Shown one piece after another: positions 1 to 8,525 of a stretch of 14,682 nt of DNA. A model generated the notes under the pieces. The model did no database searches. It was not told the DNA's origin and was given only the letters and a program-made list of their open reading frames with translations. This DNA is from Rickettsiales bacterium (GTDB lineage Bacteria; Pseudomonadota; Alphaproteobacteria; Rickettsiales; UBA1997): positions 1 through 14,682 of the forward strand of contig JAITAR010000062.1 of assembly GCA_031284025.1 (NCBI GenBank), given 5' to 3'. Positions within the stretch are counted from its first letter, which is position 1, and each line of letters opens with the position of its first letter. The translations under genes were made by a program, and so were the position numbers.

Positions 1-90
1 ACCCCAAAGAGATTCAACGGTTATTTTCATACCGTTAGACAGAATAAGGTCTATATTATGTGACTCAGGATGTATACTTTTCTTTGGCAT
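1..90 (-). CDS. rpmE: 50S ribosomal protein L31 (N-terminal 30 residues, cut by window edge)
   Basis: Reading the reverse strand from an ATG at 90 gives an open 30-codon frame running off the window. It begins MPKKSIHPESHN and ends VESLWG. This matches the start of L31, a large-subunit protein at the intersubunit bridge: the K-x-IHP-x-xH opening, the 'NG' turn and the final TWG-like 'LWG' are all family features. There is no cysteine in the visible part, where zinc-binding L31 has one around residue 16, so this looks like the zinc-free form, which is common in alphaproteobacteria. A sigma70-like promoter lies just upstream on the same strand (117-144). The rest of the gene lies outside the window. 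Confidence 0.88.
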   Translation of the reverse strand, partial: MPKKSIHPESHNIDLILSNGMKITVESLWG

Positions 91-116
91 CTTTACACAT
101 TAAAGGCATGGACTGT

Positions 117-144
117 ATGTTACCTATAGGGTACTAAAAGTCAA
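117..144 (-). promoter_or_regulatory. Probable sigma70 promoter of rpmE
   Basis: On the reverse strand TTGACT (144-139) is followed after 16 bases by TAACAT (122-117), matching the -35/-10 consensus at 9 of 12 positions. Transcription would start near 110, giving a leader of about 20 bases before the L31 ATG at 90. The promoter sits just past the end of the 152-298 ORF. Confidence 0.4.
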
Positions 145-151
145 TCAGTTT

Positions 152-298
152 TCAAAGCCAGGAAGAGATAAAATTATAGCTCAGAAATCCGTGAAATACT
201 GAAAACACAGTCGAAACAATTTTTTGAGGTTCCAGAGTGATTAAACTGAACAGTTTTAAAAACAAATCTAGTTCCTCTTCTTCGATTAAATTTTTCAT
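152..298 (-). CDS. Possible small protein of 48 aa, unrecognised
   Basis: A reverse ORF starts with ATG at 298 and ends with TGA at 152, upstream of and in the same direction as rpmE. The product opens MKNLIEEEELDLFLKLF: an acidic patch followed by a largely hydrophobic, aromatic-rich C-terminal half ending in SSWL. I do not recognise the family. In favour: it fills an otherwise empty gap, and it stops before the rpmE promoter. Against: only a weak GAGAG about 9 bases before the ATG, no clear promoter, and a length that can occur by chance. It could also be the remnant of a larger gene. Confidence 0.27.
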   Translation of the reverse strand: MKNLIEEEELDLFLKLFSLITLEPQKIVSTVFSVFHGFLSYNFISSWL

Positions 299-335
299 GT
301 ATCAAACTCTCAGTGGTCCAAGTCCAAGGGTATAG

Positions 336-363
336 TTGAAAAAAATAAATTATTAGCTAAAGT
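336..363 (+). promoter_or_regulatory. Possible promoter of valS
   Basis: TTGAAA at 336-341 and TAAAGT at 358-363 are separated by 16 bases, matching the sigma70 consensus at 9 of 12 positions. The start point would fall near 370, about 24 bases before the valS ATG. In AT-rich sequence such matches arise by chance, so this is only a candidate. Confidence 0.3.
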
Positions 364-393
364 TAGTGCATTCACATAAATTGCCATAGAGAA

Positions 394-2910
394 ATGGAAG
401 ATTTACAGAGTGGTTTTGATTCTAGAGAGTTGGAGAAAAAATGGCAGGAGTATTGGCAAAAGAATGGTATATATAGGTTTGATTGGCAAGATGTTCGAAG
501 AGAAAATATTTACTCAATAGATACTCCACCACCCCATGTATCCGGGGTACTACATATGGGACATGTCTTCGGCTATTCCCAGATGGATATGGTTGCTAGA
601 TTTCAACGCATGCAGGGGAAGAATGTCTATTTTCCTGTCGGCTATGATGATAATGGACTTCCGTCGGAGAGATACGTTGAAAAAAAAATAAACAGAAAAA
701 GTAAAGAAATGGAGCGAAGGGAATTTGTCAAAATTTGTGAAAGGGAAATTAGAGAGGCGGAGCGACTGATAGAAAACCTTTTTGTTAGGGCAAGCTATTC
801 CTTTGATTTTCAGGAGGAGTATAGAACTATTTCAAAAATGTCTTCAAAGATGTCTCAGCTGTCGTTCATAGACCTCTATAGAAAAAATTTGCTGCAGCGA
901 GAAGAGGGCCCAGTCATCTGGGATGTGGTGGATCAGACAGCTCTCGCCCAGTCGGAGCTAGAAGATAGGGATATCGAGAGTCAAATGAACTATCTTTCTT
1001 TCGGAACAAAAAATGGCAGAGAAATTGTGATAATGACAACTAGACCAGAATTGCTGCCGGCTTGTGTTGCAGTTATGTGCCATCCCGATAGCTATGGCGA
1101 CTATGAAAGCGATAGTGCTATTACTCCGTTGGGGGTGGAAGTTAAAATCATTGCCGATGATAGAGTTGAGAAAAATAAAGGAACTGGCTTTGTTATGTGT
1201 TGTACCTTTGGAGATCAGACTGATGTGGAATGGTGGAAGAAATACGGTCTGCCGCTCAGAATTGTAGTCGACGATAGGGGTTTTTTGGATTTGGAGTGCG
1301 TCAAAAGTATGATTGACAGAGAGTATATGAGGCTAGATGGTCTAAGTGTTAAAAAAGCTCGAAGTCAAATACTAGAATTTTTAGTTAGGGATGGCAAAAT
1401 TTCTAGAAATCCGGAAAAGATAGTGCATGCGGTAAAAGTGGGAGAGAGATCAAAGTCTCCGGTAGAGTTTCTAGTGAAGAAGCAGTGGTTCATTAAAGTT
1501 TTGGATTCTAGGGATGATTTACATAGGCAGGCGGATAGGATAAATTGGAAACCAAATTGGATGAAGACTAGATTGCACAATTGGATAGATGGTTTGAATA
1601 TGGAATGGTGTATTTCTAGACAGAGGTTTTTTGGCGTAGCGATACCACTTTGGTATTCTCGTAGAAAAGGAGAGGAGGGAAAAATTCTACTGCCGGAGAT
1701 AGATCGGCTACCTATCGATCCGCTAGAGAATTTGCCGCCGGGCTATAGTAGAGATGAGGTTACGGCAGAAGTTGATATACTTGATACCTGGGCAACGTCG
1801 TCAATTTCGCCACAGCTGTCTATCCACGGAATAGATGGACAGCTGAATGATGACGCCGCGAGATATGATGTACTTAGGACTCCTTTTGATCTGAGAGCCC
1901 AGGGACATGATATAATAAGGACATGGGCATTTTACACTATACTTAAGAGCTACTATCACAGTAACTCTATTCCCTGGAAAAATATAATGGTAAATGGCTG
2001 GTGTTTGGCTTCAGATGGAACAAAGATGTCAAAATCACTTGGCAACGTGATAGAACCTATAAAAATATTTGATCAATTTGGCTCCGACGCCATAAGATAT
2101 TGGACTGCAAAATCTGGAGTCGGTGTGGATACCAGCTATCAGGAAAATATCGTGAAAAATGGAAGGAAACTCACTATAAAGCTATTTAATGTCGCTAAAT
2201 TTGTGGAGATCCATTTTAGGAGCTGTATTGTGGATGCTGAAGACGTTGAATATGACGTTAGAGACTTAAAAATATTTAAAACTATGGATCTTTGGCTTCT
2301 AGATAGAATGAATAGCCTTATAGATGAATATAACAGAGCTTTCAACAGCTATGAATATAGTAGAGCACTGGAGTTGCTGGAGGATTTTTTTTGGAACTAT
2401 TTTTGCGACAACTATCTGGAGATAGTTAAAATTAGATGCTATGGTCTTAAAAGTACCAAATATGAGGGTATGAATCTCGATTATGAAGAGCGACAAAAAA
2501 TAGAAAGATCACAGCAGTCGGCCGTTAGAACTTTATACTACAGCTATAACAATATATTGAAACTATTTGCTCCATTTGTTCCGGTGATATGTGATGAAAT
2601 TTATTCTTGTCTTTTTGGAGAGGAATTTAATCTGTTAAAATCTATACATGTACGTGGTAACTGCGCAAAGATAGCTAATATTACCATTAGTGACGATGTT
2701 AGGATTATAGGACAAACTGTATTGAAAATTGTGGCGGAGGTGAGAAAATATAAATCTGAAAGAAATTTTTCTCTGAAAGAGAAACTAGAAGGATTGAAAA
2801 TTTGTGCTCTCTGTGATCTAACTTCCGTCATCAGCGAAATAGAAAATGTGTGTAACACCAAAAATGTGACTATTACTAGGGGTAAGAACTATGGTGTAGA
2901 TTTTAGTTAG
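394..2910 (+). CDS. valS: Valyl-tRNA synthetase, type 2
   Basis: Cytoplasmic class I enzyme that charges tRNA-Val with valine and edits misactivated threonine. The signature motifs are in place: HMGH at residues 54-57 (the HIGH motif), the WCISRQRFFG block from residue 405, and KMSKS at 544-548. At 86-90 it reads DNGLP rather than the GTDHAG of common bacterial ValRS. The DTWATSSISPQ block also fits the type 2 family shared by archaea and Rickettsiales. At 838 aa it is shorter than the roughly 950-aa bacterial type and lacks the C-terminal coiled-coil arm. The ATG at 394 begins a normal ValRS N-terminus (REL-EKKWQEYW). There is no strong Shine-Dalgarno, only GAGAA next to the ATG. It is the first gene of a forward cluster with rseP 60 bases downstream. 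Confidence 0.97.
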   Translation: MEDLQSGFDSRELEKKWQEYWQKNGIYRFDWQDVRRENIYSIDTPPPHVSGVLHMGHVFGYSQMDMVARFQRMQGKNVYFPVGYDDNGLPSERYVEKKINRKSKEMERREFVKICEREIREAERLIENLFVRASYSFDFQEEYRTISKMSSKMSQLSFIDLYRKNLLQREEGPVIWDVVDQTALAQSELEDRDIESQMNYLSFGTKNGREIVIMTTRPELLPACVAVMCHPDSYGDYESDSAITPLGVEVKIIADDRVEKNKGTGFVMCCTFGDQTDVEWWKKYGLPLRIVVDDRGFLDLECVKSMIDREYMRLDGLSVKKARSQILEFLVRDGKISRNPEKIVHAVKVGERSKSPVEFLVKKQWFIKVLDSRDDLHRQADRINWKPNWMKTRLHNWIDGLNMEWCISRQRFFGVAIPLWYSRRKGEEGKILLPEIDRLPIDPLENLPPGYSRDEVTAEVDILDTWATSSISPQLSIHGIDGQLNDDAARYDVLRTPFDLRAQGHDIIRTWAFYTILKSYYHSNSIPWKNIMVNGWCLASDGTKMSKSLGNVIEPIKIFDQFGSDAIRYWTAKSGVGVDTSYQENIVKNGRKLTIKLFNVAKFVEIHFRSCIVDAEDVEYDVRDLKIFKTMDLWLLDRMNSLIDEYNRAFNSYEYSRALELLEDFFWNYFCDNYLEIVKIRCYGLKSTKYEGMNLDYEERQKIERSQQSAVRTLYYSYNNILKLFAPFVPVICDEIYSCLFGEEFNLLKSIHVRGNCAKIANITISDDVRIIGQTVLKIVAEVRKYKSERNFSLKEKLEGLKICALCDLTSVISEIENVCNTKNVTITRGKNYGVDFS

Positions 2911-2970
2911 AAATTTTGTCTGTGATTGTTTACTTTAAATAAATATATCCGTATATTCTAGGAAAATATT

Positions 2971-4095
2971 TTGTTTGTCTATATGCATTTTTTAAGTGTA
3001 TTTTTGGTTGATTTACTGTCGTTCCTGATTTTGCTGTCGACTATAGTGATGGTTCACGAGTTCGGGCATTACTTTTTTGCTGTAGCAAATGGGGTAAAGG
3101 TTGATGAATTTGCTCTGGGCTTTGGTAGAGAAATTGTTGGCTGGAACAGCAAAAATGGTACTCGATGGAAAATATGTATTTTACCTTTTGGAGGATTTTG
3201 CAGATTTTTTGGAGATGAAGATGCTTCGTCCGCCGTTGTAAAGAGAGATAAAATTGAAAAACTCTCTGAGCAAAGCAAAAGTATGTGTTTACACTGTAAA
3301 ACACCATGGCAGAGAATGCAGATACTGGTGGCGGGACCTTTATTCAATTATCTGCTGGCCATTGTATTTTTTACTTTATTTTATTACCACATTGGCATTG
3401 TGACATTTAGCAATGGGATTGACGGAGTTGTCTCCGGTGGTGCGGCTGAAAAGGCGGGAATTATGGTGGGAGATATAGTGGATAGAGTGGACGGTGGTAA
3501 GATTAGGGATTTTAGCGATCTGCAACAGAGAGTGTTGGCTAGTCTTGGTAGGCCTATGCTGGTGGAAGTCATCAGAGACGGTAAAACTGTAGCGATGAGG
3601 GTGGTTCCGGATATGAAGGCAACTATAGATATTTTTGGAAAAACAATTGAAACTCCGGTAATAGGGGTGGAATCGCGTAAGTCTTCTGAACCAAAGAGGA
3701 GCAGTGTGTTGGAAGCATTTTTCGAATCATTGAGACACGTCTATAAAATAAGTGTCACCAGCATGGTGGCAATTTACCGGATGATATTTGGTCGACGAGA
3801 TGTTGGTGAAATTATGGGACCAATAAAGATTGCAAAATATTCTGGTACTATTATCAGAAAGGGGATTTGGGGATTTATTCATTTTATGGCCATGACATCC
3901 GCTGGTCTTGGCTTTATGAATTTACTTCCCATACCGATGTTAGATGGAGGACAGTTGGTCCTGTGCCTAGTCGAGATAGTACGAAGAAAGCCACTGAGCG
4001 AAAAATTTGAAAATATTTTAGCTAGGTTCGGATTTTTTTTACTAATATTTTTAACTATTTTTACTCTAATTAAAGATATAATTGGGATTTTTTAA
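2971..4095 (+). CDS. rseP: RseP/RasP-type site-2 zinc metalloprotease
   Basis: Inner-membrane intramembrane protease (M50 family) that cleaves transmembrane segments, classically anti-sigma factors and leftover signal peptides. HEFGH at residues 29-33 gives the zinc ligands within the first membrane helix. The conserved NLLPIPMLDGG, with the third ligand D325, lies in a C-terminal helix, and a final hydrophobic segment spans about 350-370. A single PDZ domain lies at about 146-212, whereas E. coli RseP (450 aa) has two; one PDZ is common in alphaproteobacteria. A TTG start is chosen because AGGA lies 7 bases upstream; the in-frame ATG at 2983 would be 19 bases from it. The stop overlaps the bamA start (TAATG), so the two are probably translationally coupled, matching the widespread rseP-bamA pairing. 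Confidence 0.95.
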   Translation: MFVYMHFLSVFLVDLLSFLILLSTIVMVHEFGHYFFAVANGVKVDEFALGFGREIVGWNSKNGTRWKICILPFGGFCRFFGDEDASSAVVKRDKIEKLSEQSKSMCLHCKTPWQRMQILVAGPLFNYLLAIVFFTLFYYHIGIVTFSNGIDGVVSGGAAEKAGIMVGDIVDRVDGGKIRDFSDLQQRVLASLGRPMLVEVIRDGKTVAMRVVPDMKATIDIFGKTIETPVIGVESRKSSEPKRSSVLEAFFESLRHVYKISVTSMVAIYRMIFGRRDVGEIMGPIKIAKYSGTIIRKGIWGFIHFMAMTSAGLGFMNLLPIPMLDGGQLVLCLVEIVRRKPLSEKFENILARFGFFLLIFLTIFTLIKDIIGIF

Positions 4096-6497
4096 TGAAA
4101 AAAGAATATTGTTTATTAATAATTTTGTTTTTTTGTGTGTTTTGCGACTGTGTATGCTCCAGAGCGGCAACCGACATAGAAAAAATAACAATTTCGGGTA
4201 ATAAAAACTATAACTCCTACTACTATTCAGATCTTATAGATGACACCATTGGTAACAGTTATAGTGGCGATACAAAAAACGACATAGAAAAGACTATATT
4301 TGGCACCAGCCATATAGAGCGGATCGGTGTTAACCATGATGGAGGCTCTAAAACCGTAAATGTAGCTGTAGAGGAAAAGCCAATGGTGAGAAAATTGGTT
4401 TTCAATGGTGACGGCTCTAAAGATCTGAAGGAGGATTTTCTGAAGAAAAATATAAAATTGAAAGTTGGTAGAGTTTTTTCCGACAAATACTTGTTTGACG
4501 ACAGGATCACCCTATTCAATTTTTACAAATCGGAGGGTTATTTTCACGCGGAGGTATTGCCGGAAATAAATTATCTGGATGATAACTCTGTAGAGATTAT
4601 CTTTAAAATATCTAAAAAAAAGAAGGCTAGAGTAAGAAAAATTTATTTTACTGGTAACAAATCCTTCAGCGACGGCACTCTAAAAAGTGAAATTTTCAGC
4701 AGGGAGAATAGATTCTACAGGTTCGGCAAACCAATAAACTATGATCTAAATGTTCTAGAATACGATGTGTATCTTCTGGAGCAGTTTTACCAGTCAAATG
4801 GCTTTTTTGATGTAAAAATTCTGCCAACAAATGGCATAGCTAATGAAGAGTCAGGAAGCTTTGACATAGTGTATTCTATAGAGGAAAACCAAAAATATAC
4901 CTTTGGTAACATCAATGTGGAAGATCACGTGAAGAAGGTGGAAAAGGATAAACTCGATCATGTTGTCGGAAAAATAACGAAGGGAGATACCTTTAATAGA
5001 AGTTTTGTCAGAGACATCATGGACGAACTAAATAATCTCTTTTTGGAGAGAGGATATTTGCTTACGCACATAGATCCGAGGTTTACTAAAAATGACAATG
5101 GTCACATTGATATAGTTTTTGAAATTAACCATAGCATCAGCAGTAGTAGAAAATACATAGGTAAAATAGACATAATTGGAAATTCAAAGACTTGCGACTA
5201 CGTAATAAGGCAACAGCTAAATATAGCTGAGGGAAATCAATTTAACGATTTTCTGCTAAGGGATTCTATGAGAAGGGTTAAAAATCTCGGATTTTTTGAA
5301 GAAGTTTCCTATGAGGAAAAAGAGAAAACTCCTAAGAGTCAAAAAAATCCTAAGGATTTTGAGGCACAATCTAGAGAAAAAAAGAGAGAGCTGCTTAAAA
5401 ATCAGAAAGATGTAGAAGTCACAGTTATTGAGGGGAGTACTGGCCTTATTAATGCATCTCTTGGTTTTTCATCTGTAGATAGTTTCTACTTTAGTGCAGG
5501 CTATAGCCAGAGGAATTTGTTGGGTAGAGCAATAACTTTGGATACGAATGCCAGATTTTCCAGAAGTTCTACATTAATCAATCTCGATTTTTCTAAGCCC
5601 GAGTTATTTGCCACAAAGATCTCGGGAGGCCTTGGGTTTATGTTCGACGACGAACGAAATACGAGTAATAGAAACTTTAATTTTGGCTTTGATGAGTATT
5701 TAACTGGTGCCAACGGTTTTCTGGGACTAGATATAACTGATAACCTATATCAAAGGTTGTCCTACAAATATGAATACAAAAGAATAACCAAAACTGAAAA
5801 TCGAAATCCTGAGATTTTTCCAGAACACTCCGTCAAAACGTCGGAAATTTCCACTAATCTAATATATGATAGGCGGAATAGTCGCTACGGTTCCGCAAAA
5901 GGCTTTATAACTAGCCTAGATCTGTCCATGGCTGGAATTGGAGGAAATAAGGATTACATCAGAGGGGTTTGGCATTTAGCAATGTACTATCCTATATATT
6001 TAAATAAAGTTATATTTAAATTTGAAACGAGAATCGGCCTCATAAGATCTATAAATAACAACCCTCTCTACATGGTAGATGGATTTTATCTAGGTGGACG
6101 CCGAATGAGAGGTTTTGAACATGGGGGTATTGGTCCGAGAATGAGGAATATCTACGATAAGCATTTGGAAATTGGTCTCGGAGGAACTAGAATGTACTAC
6201 TTTAATTCAGAAATTAAATTTCCTATATATTCCTCAAAAGAACTGGGAATTCATGGAATATTATTTATAAATCTGGGAACAGTCACTGGCTATGAAAAGC
6301 GAGACTTCTTTTCCCACGGCAATCTGAAGGCCATAGACGACAGTGGCAAATTTAGATCGGCAGCGGGAGTCTCAATTGTATTTATACCAGCAAAAGTTGC
6401 TGAAATAACGCTAGATTTTAGCAAAATTCTCAAAAAAGAAAGCTACGATAGACCTAAAGAATTTAACTTTGATATAAATGTAGGGACCAGGTTCTAG
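4095..6497 (+). CDS. bamA: Outer membrane protein assembly factor BamA
   Basis: Core Omp85 component of the BAM complex, which folds beta-barrel proteins into the outer membrane. A hydrophobic signal peptide covers about residues 1-25, unusual in having four cysteines. The periplasmic part from about 26 to 445 fits five POTRA domains, and a beta-barrel runs to the end. The barrel carries the loop-6 motif MRGF at 671-674 and finishes with an aromatic residue (VGTRF), the usual beta-signal. Between the POTRA5 'LGFFEEV' and the strand 'DVEVTV' at 439 lies an expanded, very Lys/Glu-rich linker (405-438). GGGA 7 bases before the ATG serves as Shine-Dalgarno, and the ATG overlaps the rseP stop by one base. 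The usual neighbours skp, lpxD, fabZ and lpxA do not follow; rnd is 12 bases downstream. Confidence 0.96.
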   Translation: MKKEYCLLIILFFCVFCDCVCSRAATDIEKITISGNKNYNSYYYSDLIDDTIGNSYSGDTKNDIEKTIFGTSHIERIGVNHDGGSKTVNVAVEEKPMVRKLVFNGDGSKDLKEDFLKKNIKLKVGRVFSDKYLFDDRITLFNFYKSEGYFHAEVLPEINYLDDNSVEIIFKISKKKKARVRKIYFTGNKSFSDGTLKSEIFSRENRFYRFGKPINYDLNVLEYDVYLLEQFYQSNGFFDVKILPTNGIANEESGSFDIVYSIEENQKYTFGNINVEDHVKKVEKDKLDHVVGKITKGDTFNRSFVRDIMDELNNLFLERGYLLTHIDPRFTKNDNGHIDIVFEINHSISSSRKYIGKIDIIGNSKTCDYVIRQQLNIAEGNQFNDFLLRDSMRRVKNLGFFEEVSYEEKEKTPKSQKNPKDFEAQSREKKRELLKNQKDVEVTVIEGSTGLINASLGFSSVDSFYFSAGYSQRNLLGRAITLDTNARFSRSSTLINLDFSKPELFATKISGGLGFMFDDERNTSNRNFNFGFDEYLTGANGFLGLDITDNLYQRLSYKYEYKRITKTENRNPEIFPEHSVKTSEISTNLIYDRRNSRYGSAKGFITSLDLSMAGIGGNKDYIRGVWHLAMYYPIYLNKVIFKFETRIGLIRSINNNPLYMVDGFYLGGRRMRGFEHGGIGPRMRNIYDKHLEIGLGGTRMYYFNSEIKFPIYSSKELGIHGILFINLGTVTGYEKRDFFSHGNLKAIDDSGKFRSAAGVSIVFIPAKVAEITLDFSKILKKESYDRPKEFNFDINVGTRF

Positions 6498-6509
6498 TTT
6501 AGTATCACA

Positions 6510-7682
6510 ATGACATATGTAAGAGATAGCGCTAGCCTGAAGGAATTGTGTCTAACTCTAAAGAGGAACTCCATTGATAGAATAGGCATAGATACGGAAT
6601 TTATTAGAAAGCGTACCTACTATCCATCTCTGTGTTTGATTCAGATAATTTACAGAGAAGATGTTAAAGATGGTACCTATAGAAAATTTGCAGTAGATAT
6701 TCTAGATAAAAACATGGATGTAACTCCACTTCTATCAATTTTGAAGAGTAAGAAAATAAAAAAAATAATGCACTCCGGAGAGCAGGATATAGATGCACTC
6801 CAATTCTTCGGCAGAATGGACGTAAATAACATCGAAGACACTCAAATTATGGCTGAATTTTGCGGCTATAGGAGTAATATGGGCTATGCGGCGGCAGTCA
6901 AAGCCATACTGAACATAGATTTTACTAAAAACAAAAGTGCGCAGATCAGTAACTGGGAAAAAAGACCACTAACAAAAAAACAATTAGAATACGCCTACGG
7001 CGATGTGGAATATCTTTTGGAATTGTATGATGTACTCTACAGAAAAATAAAAGACTGTGGAAATTATGATTTCTATAGGAATGAAATTCGATATGTGCAA
7101 CAGTCTCGAAGACCAGAGCAGCTAGCAGCTAATTCTTGGAAAAAATTAAAGCCAAAAATACACGGGAAATACGTCAGCTATGTTCTGCTGATAAAAAACC
7201 TAACAAGCTGGAGAGAAGTTAAGGCAATAGAAAATAATAAACCGAGAAACCAAATACTGAGAGATGAATCGATACGAAATATTGCTCGGATAAAACCAAA
7301 GACCATTGCAGAGTTGAGAAATATCTATAAAAACAATCGCGAGATTCTAAACATTAAAAAATCCTATAAAAATGATATAGTTGAAATAGTTAGTAAATTT
7401 GTCTGTCAAGATAAATATGTTAATCAACTTTACTACGTTAGCGAGAAACAATTTATCCATAGGGATATTCTAGATTATCTATATAGCAAAATATACAAAA
7501 TATCCACAGATACACATATAAATATCAATAGAATATTAAACAAAATGGATATCATATCTCTAATGATGGACTATGAAGCCATGGAAAATATAGTATATGG
7601 TTGGAAACATAAGTTATTGAAGGACATATTACCTGAATTTGGTAATCTATATAAAATACCACAAACATTTGCGGTAGAATAG
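6510..7682 (+). CDS. rnd: Ribonuclease D
   Basis: A 3'-5' exoribonuclease of the DEDDy family that trims tRNA precursors and other structured small RNAs. The exonuclease domain covers about 1-200. The expected metal ligands are visible: D28 and E30 in GIDTEFIRKRTYYP, D93 in GEQDID, and Y161 with D165 in YAYGDVEYLL. The DTQIMAEFCGY and WEKRPLTKKQLEYA blocks are typical. An HRDC domain follows at about 205-285 (WREVKAIENNKPRNQILRDE). The rest is a lysine- and isoleucine-rich C-terminal region resembling the second HRDC-like part. At 390 aa it is close to E. coli RNase D (375 aa). It lies 12 bases after bamA, with no evident Shine-Dalgarno, so it is probably translated off the same message. It converges with rsmA 13 bases beyond its stop. 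Confidence 0.95.
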   Translation: MTYVRDSASLKELCLTLKRNSIDRIGIDTEFIRKRTYYPSLCLIQIIYREDVKDGTYRKFAVDILDKNMDVTPLLSILKSKKIKKIMHSGEQDIDALQFFGRMDVNNIEDTQIMAEFCGYRSNMGYAAAVKAILNIDFTKNKSAQISNWEKRPLTKKQLEYAYGDVEYLLELYDVLYRKIKDCGNYDFYRNEIRYVQQSRRPEQLAANSWKKLKPKIHGKYVSYVLLIKNLTSWREVKAIENNKPRNQILRDESIRNIARIKPKTIAELRNIYKNNREILNIKKSYKNDIVEIVSKFVCQDKYVNQLYYVSEKQFIHRDILDYLYSKIYKISTDTHININRILNKMDIISLMMDYEAMENIVYGWKHKLLKDILPEFGNLYKIPQTFAVE

Positions 7683-7695
7683 TAGATGATGGTCA

Positions 7696-8523
7696 CTAGG
7701 GTAACACATTCTGTGTTTCTATACATTCCAAAATTCTAAGAAAATCTCCAATCTTTAACTCTTCACTGCGTACACTGGGATCTATTTGACAACGTTGCAA
7801 AACATCTTTTGCATTGGCTATATGATCTATCATATTATTTAGTATGGTTTTTCTTTTTTTTCTGAACAGTAAACTTACCAATTCTATAAACTTCAGCGAT
7901 TTTTCCGGCTTTAGACTATCATTGGGCGCTAAATTAACTATTGATGATGTGACTTTTGGAGATGGTATGAATTCTCCAGGGGAAATATCAAAGCATTTTT
8001 TCACCTTGCAAAAATACTGACAGATAACCGAAAGATAGCCATACTCTTTGGTTTTTGGAACTGCACCGATTCTATCAACAACTTCCTTCTGCATAAGAAG
8101 AGTCATATTCTCTATTTTTCCATTGCATTCCTTTAGCCATTTAAAAAGTAATGTAGTCCCTATATTATAGGGAAGATTTGCTACAATTTTGAATTTATTG
8201 TCGAACAGAATATTTTCGTCTACCGTAAGAGCATCTATATTCAATATTTCTAAATTACTGAAGAATGGCTTAATTTCAGCGGTGATAATTTTCGCTAATT
8301 TCGCATCCAGTTCGATGGAAACTAAACGCCGTGGATTTCTCTTCAGCAGAGCAATGGTAAGTCCACCAAAGCCTGGTCCTATTTCCAATAGATTTTGATC
8401 AGCTATGACACCGGCACTATCAACTATTTTTTCGATTAAATGGTTTCGCAGCAAGAAATTCTGCCCAAACTTTTTTTGTGGGCAAAAACTATATTTTCTC
8501 ATTATATCAGCTGCTGTGAGCAT
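7696..8523 (-). CDS. rsmA: 16S rRNA (adenine1518-N6/adenine1519-N6)-dimethyltransferase
   Basis: KsgA/RsmA dimethylates two adjacent adenines in the helix-45 loop of 16S rRNA, a late checkpoint in 30S assembly, using SAM. Family motifs are clear: KKFGQNFL at 17-24, the SAM-binding LEIGPGFGGLT at 46-56, ELD at 71-73 and the catalytic NLPYN at 116-120. A C-terminal substrate domain includes the basic LFRKKRKTILNN stretch. The length of 275 aa is normal. The ATG at 8523 lies two bases after the prmC stop, so it is the last gene of the reverse cluster. The short gap to the converging rnd has no clear terminator; a weak AACACA/TGTGTT hairpin (7703-7717) lies inside the end of the gene. Confidence 0.97.
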   Translation of the reverse strand: MLTAADIMRKYSFCPQKKFGQNFLLRNHLIEKIVDSAGVIADQNLLEIGPGFGGLTIALLKRNPRRLVSIELDAKLAKIITAEIKPFFSNLEILNIDALTVDENILFDNKFKIVANLPYNIGTTLLFKWLKECNGKIENMTLLMQKEVVDRIGAVPKTKEYGYLSVICQYFCKVKKCFDISPGEFIPSPKVTSSIVNLAPNDSLKPEKSLKFIELVSLLFRKKRKTILNNMIDHIANAKDVLQRCQIDPSVRSEELKIGDFLRILECIETQNVLP

Positions 8524-8525
8524 TT

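Larger units (their letters stand above)
91..393. other. Intergenic region between rpmE and valS, with no certain gene
   Basis: This 303-base stretch separates two divergent genes. It holds a likely rpmE promoter at 117-144, a possible 48-codon reverse ORF at 152-298, a short tandem TCCAAG repeat at 317-328 and a possible valS promoter at 336-363. I looked for tRNA-like T-loop sequence and for strong hairpins and found none that hold up. Confidence 0.6.

Noticed and set aside
150..240. tRNA-like GGTTCCA in the rpmE-valS spacer
   Set aside because: No matching acceptor stem, D-loop or anticodon arm could be drawn around it on either strand.
317..328. Tandem TCCAAG repeat upstream of valS
   Set aside because: Two copies of six bases are too short to separate from chance and are not linked to any palindrome.
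2911..2970. Promoter for rseP in the valS-rseP gap
   Set aside because: Several AT-rich -10-like sequences exist, but none has a convincing -35 at proper spacing; read-through from valS is as likely.
3041..3347. Two overlapping reverse ORFs of 88 and 92 codons inside rseP
   Set aside because: They are antisense to the conserved HEFGH region and neither shows recognisable protein features.
7703..7717. Hairpin AACACA-TTC-TGTGTT near the rnd/rsmA junction as a terminator
   Set aside because: The stem is short and AU-rich, lies inside the rsmA coding end, and is not followed by a real T run.
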